A stretch of DNA of 64,000 nucleotides from Helicobacter sp. MIT 00-7814 (GTDB taxonomy: Bacteria > Campylobacterota > Campylobacteria > Campylobacterales > Helicobacteraceae): positions 1 through 64,000 of the forward strand of contig NZ_NXLL01000002.1 of the NCBI RefSeq assembly GCF_003364115.1. Reading direction: 5' to 3'. How positions within the stretch are numbered: the first letter of the stretch is position 1; each line of letters begins with the position of its first letter. The notes below the pieces were generated by a model. The model did not search any database and was not told where the DNA came from. It worked only from the letters and a program-made list of their open reading frames with translations. Shown here piece after piece: positions 24,927 through 34,853 of this stretch. A program made the position numbers and the translations under genes.

Positions 24927-27900
24927 TGAAAAAGATATTGTTATTAGCTGTATGGTTGGGATTTTGTGGTGTTGTTTATTCTGCTGATGGCACCTCTAAT
25001 ACTACTTCTGGTTCAAGTAGCTCTAATACCACTACGCAAAAAAATAGCGTTGATGTTAGCAAGCTTTATGGCAACAGCAAGGGTGTTAGCGATTTTCAGG
25101 TTCAAGGTATCACGCAAGATATGTTTGGGCAAGAAGCTGTTGATAGAGCAAATTCAGGCAATATAGAATCTATGGCAGATGCCAACATAACTAACATCAA
25201 CACACCTGGTGTGCAAAGTTTTGTAAAAGCTGAAAGAAGTGGCGCAATTGATAAGGCTGTTCAAAATTCGATAAATGCCATAGGCAATTCAGCAAAAACC
25301 ACAGGCAAAGCTACTTGCTACTTAGCCAGAGGACAATCATTTTTTAATTATCAATGCAGTCTTAATGGTGTTACTTATGGAGATCCAGACAATACTCAAT
25401 CTCCAACCAAAGCAAAACAAGCATGCGATGATAAATGCTATCGCGCAAGTCAATGCTATGTAGCAACAAATCCAAAAGATACGCAAACTCAAGATCTCCA
25501 TGAGAAACTAAGTGGCAAAATAGAATTTAAACTCGATCAGCAAGGCAAAGGCAATTACACACAAGAGGAAAGAATTGTTAAAACTCTCCCTCACAATAAC
25601 AAAGCAAAGGAATTGAGCTTTACTATAAATTCTGATGTGGATATTATTTTTAACTTTGCCTATACAGACGAGCAAGGTTTTCGTAGGGTAATGGCAGATA
25701 ATATGATTTTATCTGCTACCGACAAGAAAACAATAACAAAAAGATTCAATCTGAGCCAAATAGTAAAAAGCTTTGAAATGTCTTTTAAACTTAGTGTGGA
25801 AAATGGTGCAAAACCTAATTTTGTAAATGGGAAACAAGAACACACCCCAACAATAGATAACATTCAGCTTTTAATCCCAAAAGTCAATAGGTATGTATGT
25901 AGCGCAGATAACCTTTACTTTAAAGATGCCAATAGGAAAAATTGTAATGCAAATCAACGCGTAACTCTACAAACCTCAGGCGGACCAGTGGAGATTTGTA
26001 AAAGCGACAGCATGGGAGATAATGATGATGGCACATTTTCTACAGAAGGAGCTTGTCAAGCAAGCTGTAGATTACAAGGAGAATGCGTTTATAAAGCTCC
26101 TGTTATGAATGCGCAATCATTCTTTGGTTTTACAGAGGGTTGTATTGCAAATACCGATAATTGCACCGTTAATGGCTGTAAGGATTCAAGGGAGCAAAAT
26201 GCTCCAATCCTCAATGAGGTTGTTTATGATGGCAAAGGTAATAAAAAGGAGACCATTGTCAATGGTGTTCCTGTCTCTGGAGTGGTAAGACCACGCATTA
26301 TTGCCGATACACTTTCTGACTTTAATAAAAAGATTCAAGAGGAAGGCAAAGCTCTTTCTTTTGCAAATATGGTTAAAAACCAAACCTACAATAAAACACT
26401 AGCACTAAGTGCTAAAAGAGAAACAAGCTATGCGCATAGAGTGGAAACCTATACCTCAAATGCAACAAACAAAGACCGCGTATTCATAAGAATAAAGCCT
26501 AGCGATACTCTGTATGACAAGCCAGCCTATCTTTATGTGATGATGATGGTAGAAAGTAATTCGAAAGACTTTTTGCCTAAAGTATGCGATGATAATACAA
26601 CCTCTACAGGTTCTAACTCCTCTACAGGTTCTAATTCATCTAGCTCTACTGCCTGCACAAAATACAAAGAGCAGGATTTTAAAAGCAGACACTACTTTAT
26701 GATAGATTCTACAGGCACACCAAAAGGCTTTTATCGCCATCAAGGCTATAATCGTGCAGAATACACACAAAATGGAGATAAATTTCAAACATTTAATGGG
26801 CAAAGATGGGTTGAGGGTGGAAGTGGAAATCAAGCTTATGCCTTTAAAACATACAACAATGTTCTTGCTGAAGTTGAGAAAAATAAATACTTTATTGAGG
26901 AAAAACTCTTTGAGGATAGCCAAAATACATTGTTTTATGGAACTGAGGGCTTACCAAGGATAAGGGCTTATCTCTCAAACCCATACATAAACAACACAGC
27001 CAACACGGGCGCGATTATTGGTGAAATTTATGAGGAGATAAAAAATGTTAATCAAATACCATCACATATAATATCTGCGAATGTTGGCAGAAAACCTCTT
27101 CTCTCTGGTAAAGAAACACCAATTATGTATGTGATTTATACAATCTTATCAGATAGACAGCTTACAAATGCCGAGATAGCCGAGCAATTCATCGTTAATG
27201 CTGCTAAAAATGAAAAGCAACATGCTGTATATAACTCTCTTGGTATGCAGACTCAATACTTTATCCACAAGCTTAATGGAGATGGCATTATGGGTAAAGA
27301 TTATATAGATGTCTATCTTGTTGGTAATACACAAAAACTCAGTGCTTACGCAAATGTTACTGCCAAGACGGAAGATGTAGGGGAAAATGCCTCTTTCTTT
27401 TATTGGTTTGATGATTTACCAGCAGATCCACAACAAAGCTCTATCTATAACCTAAAGCCAGATTCCCAAGAAATCAGGGAGTTTAAAGAGTTTATGCCAG
27501 CAAGCGTGCAAGATTATGAAATATTTAAAAACAAAAACTTTTCATCAAACGCAATGAATAGTTTAAAATTTGGCTATGGCACAGGTAATTACGATTCTGA
27601 TGCTGATTGTAGAACATTTACCGTTGATGGGAAAGCAAAGAGAATTTGCTTACCATGGTGGCGTATTGAAAGAGAATATGATGCCAAAATAGACAAAAGC
27701 ATTCAAAATACGAGCTTTAGGAATCTTTTATCATCTATGAAATTACCAGCACAAGGAAAACAAGTAACCGTATGCACAGAAGTAGATCCATATTCAAATG
27801 CTATATACAATAGCACGACATGTGCCAAGAAAGTTGGAAATGCTTGTTTTGATAGTTTTGGGAATGTTATAACAGGAAATGAACAAATTGTAACCTGCAC

Positions 27901-29983
27901 AAGCTATTACAATATGTTGGCAGGAGAGGACTGCTATGACAACCCTTATCAGAAAAAATGTTTTTATGATAATTGCCCCGCAAAGATTAAAGAAACCTGC
28001 ACATTAACCAACACCATAGGTTTTAGTGATTTGCAATCTGTTGTTCAAGTAGATGATGTTCAAGCGACTGGGCAAGATATTAATAAACTAAAGCCAACAA
28101 GACTAAGCGTAAAAACTTATGGATATAAATGCCCTGCAACAATGGATTTGGAGCTTAATAAAGTTTGTATAAAAGAACAAACCGTGATGATGCAACCAGC
28201 TGTTTGCCAAGCTTCTGGCACAACAAATCCAACTACAGGCTCAACTAATGGTACAAAAAAAGCGACATCTGGAACAACCTCTACACAAAATCAAAACAAT
28301 ACTGGAGATTTATTTAACTCTAGCACTGGCAACACAACAGACAATGCGACAGTAGGTGATGTGCTTAATGGAAAAAGCAATGTGATTTATTGTGATACAG
28401 GCAAGCCTATTATTACGGCTGGTGTGCTAAGTGGCTTTAAAGGCATTTGTCCTGGAACTAGACAAGAGGTTATTTGTGGCTTTGATGAAATGCAAATCAC
28501 AACAAAAACCTGTGTATCTCCAGTGCTGCAACAAGTTACAGAGGAAGTTCTCTCCACAACAGATGAGCAAAGAATTTGCAACGATGTATATGTAAATATT
28601 GCTGCTGGAGAAGTAGATATTTATAAAGATGACCCAAAATGCTATAGAGCAAACACTGCTGCAGATTCTAGAAAAGGCAATGTTATTATAAGCTTTAGAA
28701 GCAACATAGATGTTATGGGGCTTGTCATAACAAAAAACAAAGAAAGCGCACAAACTACAGAATATTGCACCTATAATGGCTCTCAGGGCAAAATGCAAGG
28801 CAATTGTAATGCTAACAATGGTAAAACCGCCATGAACTTTACTTCAACACTCAAAGATTCGCAGGAAATAATTTTTGCCGAGCAAATCACAAAAACAGAT
28901 GGTGGAGCAGATATATCAGCGTGGAGTCCAGATAGTATGACTACTGCGAACTATGTGTATGGAACCTGCAATGACAAAAGAGTAAATAACTTAAATGGGA
29001 ATGGTGATGTAATCCCAGCCTTATTTGCGTATTCTGGAAACAACTATTCAAAAACCTCTATTATCAGCGGCACTGCTGGGACAAACACAATCAACATCTT
29101 CCCAATTGTTGATACAACAAATGTCGCGTTTAGTTGGCGTTATTGTTCGGCTCCAAATGTCAAAGTTCCTAATTACCAACAAGTCAAAGAAGCTGGGCAT
29201 GTTCCATGTAGAGGATATTATCAACCAAAAAATAAAATTTGGGGTGCAATGGCAGGACTAATGTTTGGAGATCAGCTTGGTGCTAATTTTTTAAATCCCT
29301 TAGGATTTGTTGTTCCAAGTTGGATCAATATAGCAGATTTAGATAAGGCATATAAACAAAAGGCGGGCGCACATCTTCATAGTGGTTGGAAACCACATAA
29401 ATGGGGCTTTAAATATCCTGTTGCAACAATGATCTCTGGTTGTGAGGATCATGACATATTCAGTAACCACTGGAATGTATCTCATGAAAAAGAGTTTAAG
29501 CTCTTTACAAATTCTGGTGTAGGTTTAACCATACTCTTCCCAACCCCATCTACCTATGAGTTACACTTCTTTAACACAGCTGGGCAGTTAATGCACACTG
29601 AAAGAATAGATAAATCAAGAATGACTACAAAAAGCCCAGGACAAGCAAACGCCTTAAGACTTGCAGACAAAGTCAAGCTTTATGAAAATGGGGTAGAAAC
29701 AACAAAAAGAAATGATTGCGCTGATGATGATTTTTCACCTGTTGGTGGGGGAACGCTATATGGCATACACTCCACAACAAAGGCAAAGTGTCAGGCAGCA
29801 AAGAGTTTAGATTTTATAAGAAACAATTCGCTTGCTACCGTGGTAGTTGTGGATTTAGAAACTCAAGTAGCAACAACCAAAAAGCTAACTTATCCGCTTC
29901 CATTTATCAATAGAATTTATTACACCTATGCTCAATCTGTAGAATCAAGGAGATACCAATGTTGCCAAGACTTCACAAAATAG
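24926..29983 (+). CDS. Giant cysteine-rich TraN-like mating-pair protein, first of two
   Basis: 1685 residues with a signal peptide (cleavage near VVYSADG), almost three times the length of F TraN. Cys-rich modules recur, ending C-x3-C-x5-C: KQACDDKCYRASQC near 165-180 and GACQASCRLQGEC near 375-390, with more Cys in the middle and C-terminal thirds. Ser/Thr/Asn-rich linkers include an 18-bp tandem repeat (26603-26638, encoding TGSNSS twice). TraN is the outer-membrane adhesin that stabilises mating pairs. The canonical TraN C-terminus is not here but in the next gene, so this is either a TraN N-terminal part or a separate adhesin. Confidence 0.75.
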   Translation: MKKILLLAVWLGFCGVVYSADGTSNTTSGSSSSNTTTQKNSVDVSKLYGNSKGVSDFQVQGITQDMFGQEAVDRANSGNIESMADANITNINTPGVQSFVKAERSGAIDKAVQNSINAIGNSAKTTGKATCYLARGQSFFNYQCSLNGVTYGDPDNTQSPTKAKQACDDKCYRASQCYVATNPKDTQTQDLHEKLSGKIEFKLDQQGKGNYTQEERIVKTLPHNNKAKELSFTINSDVDIIFNFAYTDEQGFRRVMADNMILSATDKKTITKRFNLSQIVKSFEMSFKLSVENGAKPNFVNGKQEHTPTIDNIQLLIPKVNRYVCSADNLYFKDANRKNCNANQRVTLQTSGGPVEICKSDSMGDNDDGTFSTEGACQASCRLQGECVYKAPVMNAQSFFGFTEGCIANTDNCTVNGCKDSREQNAPILNEVVYDGKGNKKETIVNGVPVSGVVRPRIIADTLSDFNKKIQEEGKALSFANMVKNQTYNKTLALSAKRETSYAHRVETYTSNATNKDRVFIRIKPSDTLYDKPAYLYVMMMVESNSKDFLPKVCDDNTTSTGSNSSTGSNSSSSTACTKYKEQDFKSRHYFMIDSTGTPKGFYRHQGYNRAEYTQNGDKFQTFNGQRWVEGGSGNQAYAFKTYNNVLAEVEKNKYFIEEKLFEDSQNTLFYGTEGLPRIRAYLSNPYINNTANTGAIIGEIYEEIKNVNQIPSHIISANVGRKPLLSGKETPIMYVIYTILSDRQLTNAEIAEQFIVNAAKNEKQHAVYNSLGMQTQYFIHKLNGDGIMGKDYIDVYLVGNTQKLSAYANVTAKTEDVGENASFFYWFDDLPADPQQSSIYNLKPDSQEIREFKEFMPASVQDYEIFKNKNFSSNAMNSLKFGYGTGNYDSDADCRTFTVDGKAKRICLPWWRIEREYDAKIDKSIQNTSFRNLLSSMKLPAQGKQVTVCTEVDPYSNAIYNSTTCAKKVGNACFDSFGNVITGNEQIVTCTSYYNMLAGEDCYDNPYQKKCFYDNCPAKIKETCTLTNTIGFSDLQSVVQVDDVQATGQDINKLKPTRLSVKTYGYKCPATMDLELNKVCIKEQTVMMQPAVCQASGTTNPTTGSTNGTKKATSGTTSTQNQNNTGDLFNSSTGNTTDNATVGDVLNGKSNVIYCDTGKPIITAGVLSGFKGICPGTRQEVICGFDEMQITTKTCVSPVLQQVTEEVLSTTDEQRICNDVYVNIAAGEVDIYKDDPKCYRANTAADSRKGNVIISFRSNIDVMGLVITKNKESAQTTEYCTYNGSQGKMQGNCNANNGKTAMNFTSTLKDSQEIIFAEQITKTDGGADISAWSPDSMTTANYVYGTCNDKRVNNLNGNGDVIPALFAYSGNNYSKTSIISGTAGTNTINIFPIVDTTNVAFSWRYCSAPNVKVPNYQQVKEAGHVPCRGYYQPKNKIWGAMAGLMFGDQLGANFLNPLGFVVPSWINIADLDKAYKQKAGAHLHSGWKPHKWGFKYPVATMISGCEDHDIFSNHWNVSHEKEFKLFTNSGVGLTILFPTPSTYELHFFNTAGQLMHTERIDKSRMTTKSPGQANALRLADKVKLYENGVETTKRNDCADDDFSPVGGGTLYGIHSTTKAKCQAAKSLDFIRNNSLATVVVVDLETQVATTKKLTYPLPFINRIYYTYAQSVESRRYQCCQDFTK

Positions 29984-32900
29984 CTTTAGCTTTCGGCTGT
30001 GTGCTATATGTAGCTCATGCTGCAAACACACAAGGCACCCAAACGAGCAATACACAAAAATATTATTGCCCAACAAATGCAGCCTATAAAGAATATCAGA
30101 GTGGAAAAATAAAAATTGAAAGCGTTCCCTCGTTCTCGACACAGGCAAGCTGTGAAGCTACTTGCCAGACACAAAGGGATTGCAGTTTTTCTCCATTTAC
30201 AACAAATTCTGTAATAGTTGGGGACATAAAACAAGATAGCCCAGTTGATATTGATGCCATAAATAAAAAGATAGCCAGCTACCCCAATATTTTAACACTG
30301 AGGGTTTTAGTGGGCGGATTTGAACATTATGTTCTATCAGACAACGCTACTTTTAGTGTCCCTCAATTGTTTAAGCCTTTAGGACCAAGTGATTACAAAA
30401 AAACAGGCTATTCTGCCAGCGTTAGTGGAAACAATGTTGATATACAAGGAATGGCAGAGGGCGAACAATCCCAAATAGCCTATGTCAACGGAAACACAGC
30501 CATGGGATACACTCAAGCAAATGGCATGGTGCAAGCAGAGCATACAACCTGCAAGAAAGTAGTTAATCTTACTAGTGCAGAATTAGATGCAGCAAAAGAC
30601 AAATATAACAAAGAGCTAGAGGAATACAACAAGAAAATTAGCAGTGGAAGTATCTTTGGACTTACTCCCCCAAAACTTGTTACAACAAAAGAGGTAGATT
30701 CTCCTTGCACCAAAATAACAAAAGAAAATGGTGGTACACAAACAATAGATAGACATGTAGCATTAGCCCCATTGGTAGGCATTACCATATCTTCAAGTAA
30801 TGTTTCATTTTTTACGCAAGATATTAATGAAAGCGGAAAAACTGCTGTCAAAAATGTATCAATAAAGCTCCAAAATGGCTATGGAGAGGAAATTATCGAT
30901 ATAGAAGGAGAAAGTAACAATATAATAAGTGTAGGGAGCAACACATTAACTTTTAAAGTAATTGTATATGGTGATCCAAAAGATCAAAGCAACTATAGCT
31001 ATGCTGTTACACAAGATACTTCTAGGCTTCAGGGAGATTTTCAAATTGAAATTATCACTCAAAACCTACCAGATAGGTATTCGTGTCCTTTTAATAGTTC
31101 CCTTACAGGAGATCTTGGACAAAATGCTTTTTCCTCAGAAGCTTCTTGCAAATCACAATGTAAAGTTACTACAAATTGCGTAACCGTAGGTGATAGCAAT
31201 AACAATGGCTCAAGTAATTGCACCATCATATCCTCTGAGTTTCTTTCTCCAGTTACTGATATGAATGGTAACACAATGTATCTAAGCAGAAAGGTTACAA
31301 AGAAGTGTCAAGTTACTACAACCAAGCAAACAGGCTGTTCTCAATACCAAACAACTACTACGGTGTCTCCAAATTTTGAGAATCTATTAAAAGGTGGAAT
31401 ACCAACCATTCAGACAAACAAAAAGAATCATGACTTTTCCAAAGCAGTAGATGTTTTTGGGGCGGCTTCTATGGCGGAAAATATGACACATATCTTTAGT
31501 GGAGAGCATAATTATTGTGATAGTGGCTTATTTGTGGATATTCCAGATTGGACGGTGCTTATTAAATATGCAACAATGTTAGCAGGACCAGTGGCTGATT
31601 CCATTAGCGCAGGATCAAGTGCGTATGGAGCCACTATGGAGGTAGCAGAAACCTCAGTAACAACAGGACTCAAAGAAGCTGCTAAGGCAGGATTTAAACA
31701 ATTTGCAAACAACTTTACAAGAAAAATTACTAAAGATGTAGCTGAAGAGATTTTTAAGAATCTTGCAATAAGCTATGCGACACAAATTACCGTAGCCATA
31801 GGAAAAGAAATATTTTCTGAGGACAAAGAGAAAAATGTTGCAAGACAGCAAGCATTTGCTACTGGAACAACAGAAGGCATACTCTCAAATAATGAACTCG
31901 GGGGAGCTACCGATGAACTAGATAAGGTTGCTGTTGATTATGTTACCTGTATGGTTGGAAGATTTGGTATTACATATCAAGACATTTTAAATTACCAAAT
32001 GGGAACAGCTGAAGTTACTGCTTTGCACTATGCGTGGAAAAATCCAGTGTTGGTAACTGGAGAAGAGCTTGCTATGCTTAAAAAAGTAATGGAAAACACA
32101 ACCACAAATGATGTGAATAACATAGATAAGTATTTCTATGCTAGATACAATGTAGAAAAAAGCACAGGTAAAGTCAATGGTAAAACCGCCTATCCACTTT
32201 ATTCCCTTAAGGGTGAAGATCTTATTGTTGCAGCTGAAACAATATGTGGAGGTATAGATGCACTTAATGTAATACGCGAAAAATATGCAGCGAGATTTTT
32301 AGACACTAAACTAGCCGAACCAACAGCAGAATCTGAATACCCATCTTCAAATATGCTTACTACAAAAGAGGAAGCTTTGCCAGGGCTCACACAAGATAGT
32401 AATGCACCCTCTGCGGATAATGGTTTTACACTTGAAGATGTTGGTGTGAAGATCGCAGAAACTCTTGTTGGCGCATTGCCTTTCCCTTATAACATGGCTG
32501 CTAGCTTATTGGTAGATCTGTATGATATGCTCAATGAATACGGCAATACCTGCACAGATATGGAATTTGCAGAAAAAAGAAAAGATACAGAATATATCAC
32601 AGCAAACAAACGCATTAGCCTAGGACTTTGCACAAAAGTTGCCACTGAGGAGCTAGGCAAAATAGGCGGCAAGGTAACCAAAAAAAGACACCACTACTGC
32701 TGTTACGATCAGCAAAGCACTAGAATTATGGCAGAGGGAATACAACCTCAAATAGGCAAATCTGTATCTATGAATAATTGCGCTCCTATAACGGTTCAAG
32801 ATTTAAACAATGTTTCATTTAGATCTTGTAAGGCTGGCGAAGATCCTAAAAAGAACAATTGTTTCCCAGCTAATAAATTCGCAGAATTAACTGATGCCTT

Positions 32901-32988
32901 TATGTCGGGTGCACAAATAGGAATGGACGAAGCAGTAAAAGGCGTTATTGATTCTATGTTTAACTTAAACGAAGCTACACAACAATAG
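29959..32988 (+). CDS. traN: TraN-like mating-pair protein, second of two, with canonical C-terminus
   Basis: 1009 residues. The ATG follows AAGGAG and overlaps the previous gene by 25 bp. A signal peptide ends near VAHAAN. It has at least two of the same cysteine modules (ASCEATCQTQRDC near 55-68 and ASCKSQCKVTTNC near 394-406). Its last 130 residues hold the TraN end pattern: HHYCCYDQQSTRIMAEGIQPQIG, then a C-A-P-I-T-V-Q-D-L-N block. A region around 540-620 is Ala/Gly-rich and helical, unlike F TraN. It is anchored in the outer membrane and contacts recipient cells. Confidence 0.8.
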   Translation: MLPRLHKIALAFGCVLYVAHAANTQGTQTSNTQKYYCPTNAAYKEYQSGKIKIESVPSFSTQASCEATCQTQRDCSFSPFTTNSVIVGDIKQDSPVDIDAINKKIASYPNILTLRVLVGGFEHYVLSDNATFSVPQLFKPLGPSDYKKTGYSASVSGNNVDIQGMAEGEQSQIAYVNGNTAMGYTQANGMVQAEHTTCKKVVNLTSAELDAAKDKYNKELEEYNKKISSGSIFGLTPPKLVTTKEVDSPCTKITKENGGTQTIDRHVALAPLVGITISSSNVSFFTQDINESGKTAVKNVSIKLQNGYGEEIIDIEGESNNIISVGSNTLTFKVIVYGDPKDQSNYSYAVTQDTSRLQGDFQIEIITQNLPDRYSCPFNSSLTGDLGQNAFSSEASCKSQCKVTTNCVTVGDSNNNGSSNCTIISSEFLSPVTDMNGNTMYLSRKVTKKCQVTTTKQTGCSQYQTTTTVSPNFENLLKGGIPTIQTNKKNHDFSKAVDVFGAASMAENMTHIFSGEHNYCDSGLFVDIPDWTVLIKYATMLAGPVADSISAGSSAYGATMEVAETSVTTGLKEAAKAGFKQFANNFTRKITKDVAEEIFKNLAISYATQITVAIGKEIFSEDKEKNVARQQAFATGTTEGILSNNELGGATDELDKVAVDYVTCMVGRFGITYQDILNYQMGTAEVTALHYAWKNPVLVTGEELAMLKKVMENTTTNDVNNIDKYFYARYNVEKSTGKVNGKTAYPLYSLKGEDLIVAAETICGGIDALNVIREKYAARFLDTKLAEPTAESEYPSSNMLTTKEEALPGLTQDSNAPSADNGFTLEDVGVKIAETLVGALPFPYNMAASLLVDLYDMLNEYGNTCTDMEFAEKRKDTEYITANKRISLGLCTKVATEELGKIGGKVTKKRHHYCCYDQQSTRIMAEGIQPQIGKSVSMNNCAPITVQDLNNVSFRSCKAGEDPKKNNCFPANKFAELTDAFMSGAQIGMDEAVKGVIDSMFNLNEATQQ

Positions 32989-32995
32989 GGGGGGG
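32988..32995 (+). repeat. G8 homopolymer in the ribosome site of the integrase
   Basis: Eight consecutive Gs begin with the last base of the traN stop codon TAG and run into AG, four bases before the integrase ATG. Tract-length changes would not alter either reading frame, but would alter the Shine-Dalgarno stretch and the stop-to-start distance. Confidence 0.8.
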
Positions 32996-32999
32996 AGCC

Positions 33000-34250
33000 A
33001 TGACTGATATAGTAATAAAAAATGCAAAAGCAAAAGACAAGGAGTATTTTTTAAGTGAGAGGGGTGGATTAAGAGTTCGCATAGGAACAAATGGATCAAA
33101 AACATTTCAAATGAGATACACCTTTAAAGAAAAAAGGAAAATTATCACCATTGGTTCATATCCAGCCATGAGCCTATTGGAAGCCAGAAATAAGGCTGAA
33201 GAATACAAGATACTTATTGACAGGGGTATTGATCCACAAGAACATGTGAAGGAAATTGCAAGAAAAGAAATGTCTCAGCTAGATGGACAAATTCACATAG
33301 TTATTGCAGAGTGGTTTCAAATTTACAAAACAAAACTAGCGGAAAAGACAGCCAATCGTTTAGAGTCGCTATTGAATAGATATTTCCTACCACATTTTTG
33401 CAAGTATGACGAGAATAAAAATATTATTTCATCTATGAAAATTTCTGACATTAAACAAAGAGACATTATAAAAATAGTATCGAATTTGCAAAACAAACTT
33501 CCAGAAACAGCAAGAAGATTACTTAACCATACAGAAAATATATGGCAATATGCCGTATCAAACGAATTTGTAGAAAACAATATAATCAAAAACATAGATA
33601 AAAATAGTGTGCTTCTCCCTCAACAAAAGAAACACTATGCAAAAATTACAGATATTGCCATATTAGGAGAACTCCTAAGGGCTATAGACACCTACAAACA
33701 TTCTATTATTCATAGGTGCGCCCTACAATTTGTTGTTCTTGTTCCCTTGAGAGCAGAGAATCTAGCAAAGCTTAGATGGAAATATATAAATTTCGAGAAA
33801 AAAACTCTTACCATTCCAAGAAATGAGATGAAAGTAAAAAATAATTCTTATCCAGATTTTTCTTTGCCCTTATCTCCACAGGCAATGAAAGTGCTTGAGG
33901 AGATAAGGATTTACACAGGTTGGGGTGAGTGGGTTTTCCATGCTGCTACAAAAATTCATAGTCCTGTTGTCCATGAAAGTCTCAATAAAGTTTTACGATC
34001 TTTAGGCTTTGGTGATGAAAAGAGGGGCAGAAAACAAACAATACACTCATTTCGCGGAACCTTTAGGAGTTTATGCGACACCTATCATAAAGAACACAAT
34101 GTAAGCTACGAAATTAAGGAAGCGGCACTAGACCACAGATTTGGAAATAAAGTTGCATTAGCTTATTTTCATAAGGCAGAATACACAGAGCAAATGAGAC
34201 CATTGTTTTGTTGGTGGGCTAACTTCTTAGATGAAATTAAAAAGAGATAA
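33000..34250 (+). CDS. int: Tyrosine integrase, P4-like with DUF4102 N-domain
   Basis: 416 residues. The N-terminal DUF4102 arm-binding domain (1-85) opens MTDIVIKNAKAKDKEYFLS and includes TIGSYPAMSLLEARNKA. The catalytic set is complete: R251 in PLRAENLAKLRW, H349 and R352 in HSFRGTF, H379 in LDHRFGNK, and Y389 in ALAYFHKAEY. Such integrases recombine at tRNA 3' ends, and tRNA-Pro begins 366 nt downstream. It lies 11 nt after traN on the same strand, so it would be co-transcribed with the transfer operon unless it has its own promoter, and none is obvious inside traN. Confidence 0.95.
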   Translation: MTDIVIKNAKAKDKEYFLSERGGLRVRIGTNGSKTFQMRYTFKEKRKIITIGSYPAMSLLEARNKAEEYKILIDRGIDPQEHVKEIARKEMSQLDGQIHIVIAEWFQIYKTKLAEKTANRLESLLNRYFLPHFCKYDENKNIISSMKISDIKQRDIIKIVSNLQNKLPETARRLLNHTENIWQYAVSNEFVENNIIKNIDKNSVLLPQQKKHYAKITDIAILGELLRAIDTYKHSIIHRCALQFVVLVPLRAENLAKLRWKYINFEKKTLTIPRNEMKVKNNSYPDFSLPLSPQAMKVLEEIRIYTGWGEWVFHAATKIHSPVVHESLNKVLRSLGFGDEKRGRKQTIHSFRGTFRSLCDTYHKEHNVSYEIKEAALDHRFGNKVALAYFHKAEYTEQMRPLFCWWANFLDEIKKR

Positions 34251-34616
34251 AATATAGCAGTAAATTTTACTGCATATTCAAGAAAAAATACTTCACAAAA
34301 AATGTCTTTAAATCCATTTTGTAACTTTTGATCGTATCTTTACCCTACAAATGCCAAAATTTTGCATTTTTCTAAAAAAAATTTTTTCAAGTCCCTTTGC
34401 GTAGGGTTTTCAAAAAAAGTGGTAACAAATTTTGAAAATTTCAACACTTTAAGCTTATCTGTAACCAAATTTGTTGCCAAATTTTGCTCGTTGCAAGAAA
34501 ATTCAAAGTGGGCAAAAAATTGAAATTAAAATGGCTCAAATATGCTACTATATGGCTTTGAAGTGTTTGAATGTGTTATTATTTGTATTTCAAAAGTTAG
34601 TATTTTCAACAAAAAG
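34251..34616. other. AT-rich attachment-site region between integrase and tRNA-Pro
   Basis: No gene is seen. The region has repeated words resembling integrase arm sites: GTGGTAACAAATTTTG (34420-34435), TGTAACCAAATTTG and TGCCAAATTTTG soon after, plus AAAAAGTGGT at 34414-34423 and again at 34611-34620 where it meets the tRNA CCA end. The element end (attR or attL) should lie at the tRNA 3' terminus, but the partner site is outside the window. Confidence 0.5.
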
Positions 34617-34694
34617 TGGTCGGAGTAGCGGGACTTGAACCCACGACCTCACCCACCCCAAGGGTGTGCGCTAGCCAGACTGCGCTATACTCCG
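34617..34694 (-). tRNA. tRNA-Pro (anticodon GGG)
   Basis: Minus-strand cloverleaf: acceptor CGGAGTA with TACTCCG, D-stem GCGC/GCGC, anticodon stem CACCC/GGGTG with loop TTGGGGT (anticodon GGG), T-loop TTCAAGT, and an encoded CCA at 34619-34617. Its 3' end faces the integrase, the usual layout for a tRNA used as integration site; the gene is intact. Confidence 0.93.
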
Positions 34695-34853
34695 ATTTCT
34701 AAAATTTGGCATTATAGCAAGAGAAAACAAAGAAAATCTTTAATCTTAGCTGATAGGCAATACCGAGAGTTTCTAAGGATTCTAAGGTTTTTAGAATTTG
34801 TGTGTGAGTTTGTAAAAGTGGCTTGCGCGTGAGATTCTTATCAAACAAATCTT

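Noticed and set aside
34414-34620. Direct repeat AAAAAGTGGT (34414-34423 and 34611-34620) as an att pair
   Set aside because: Only 10 bp, both copies on the same side of the integrase; a true second att site must lie at the far end of the element, outside the window.
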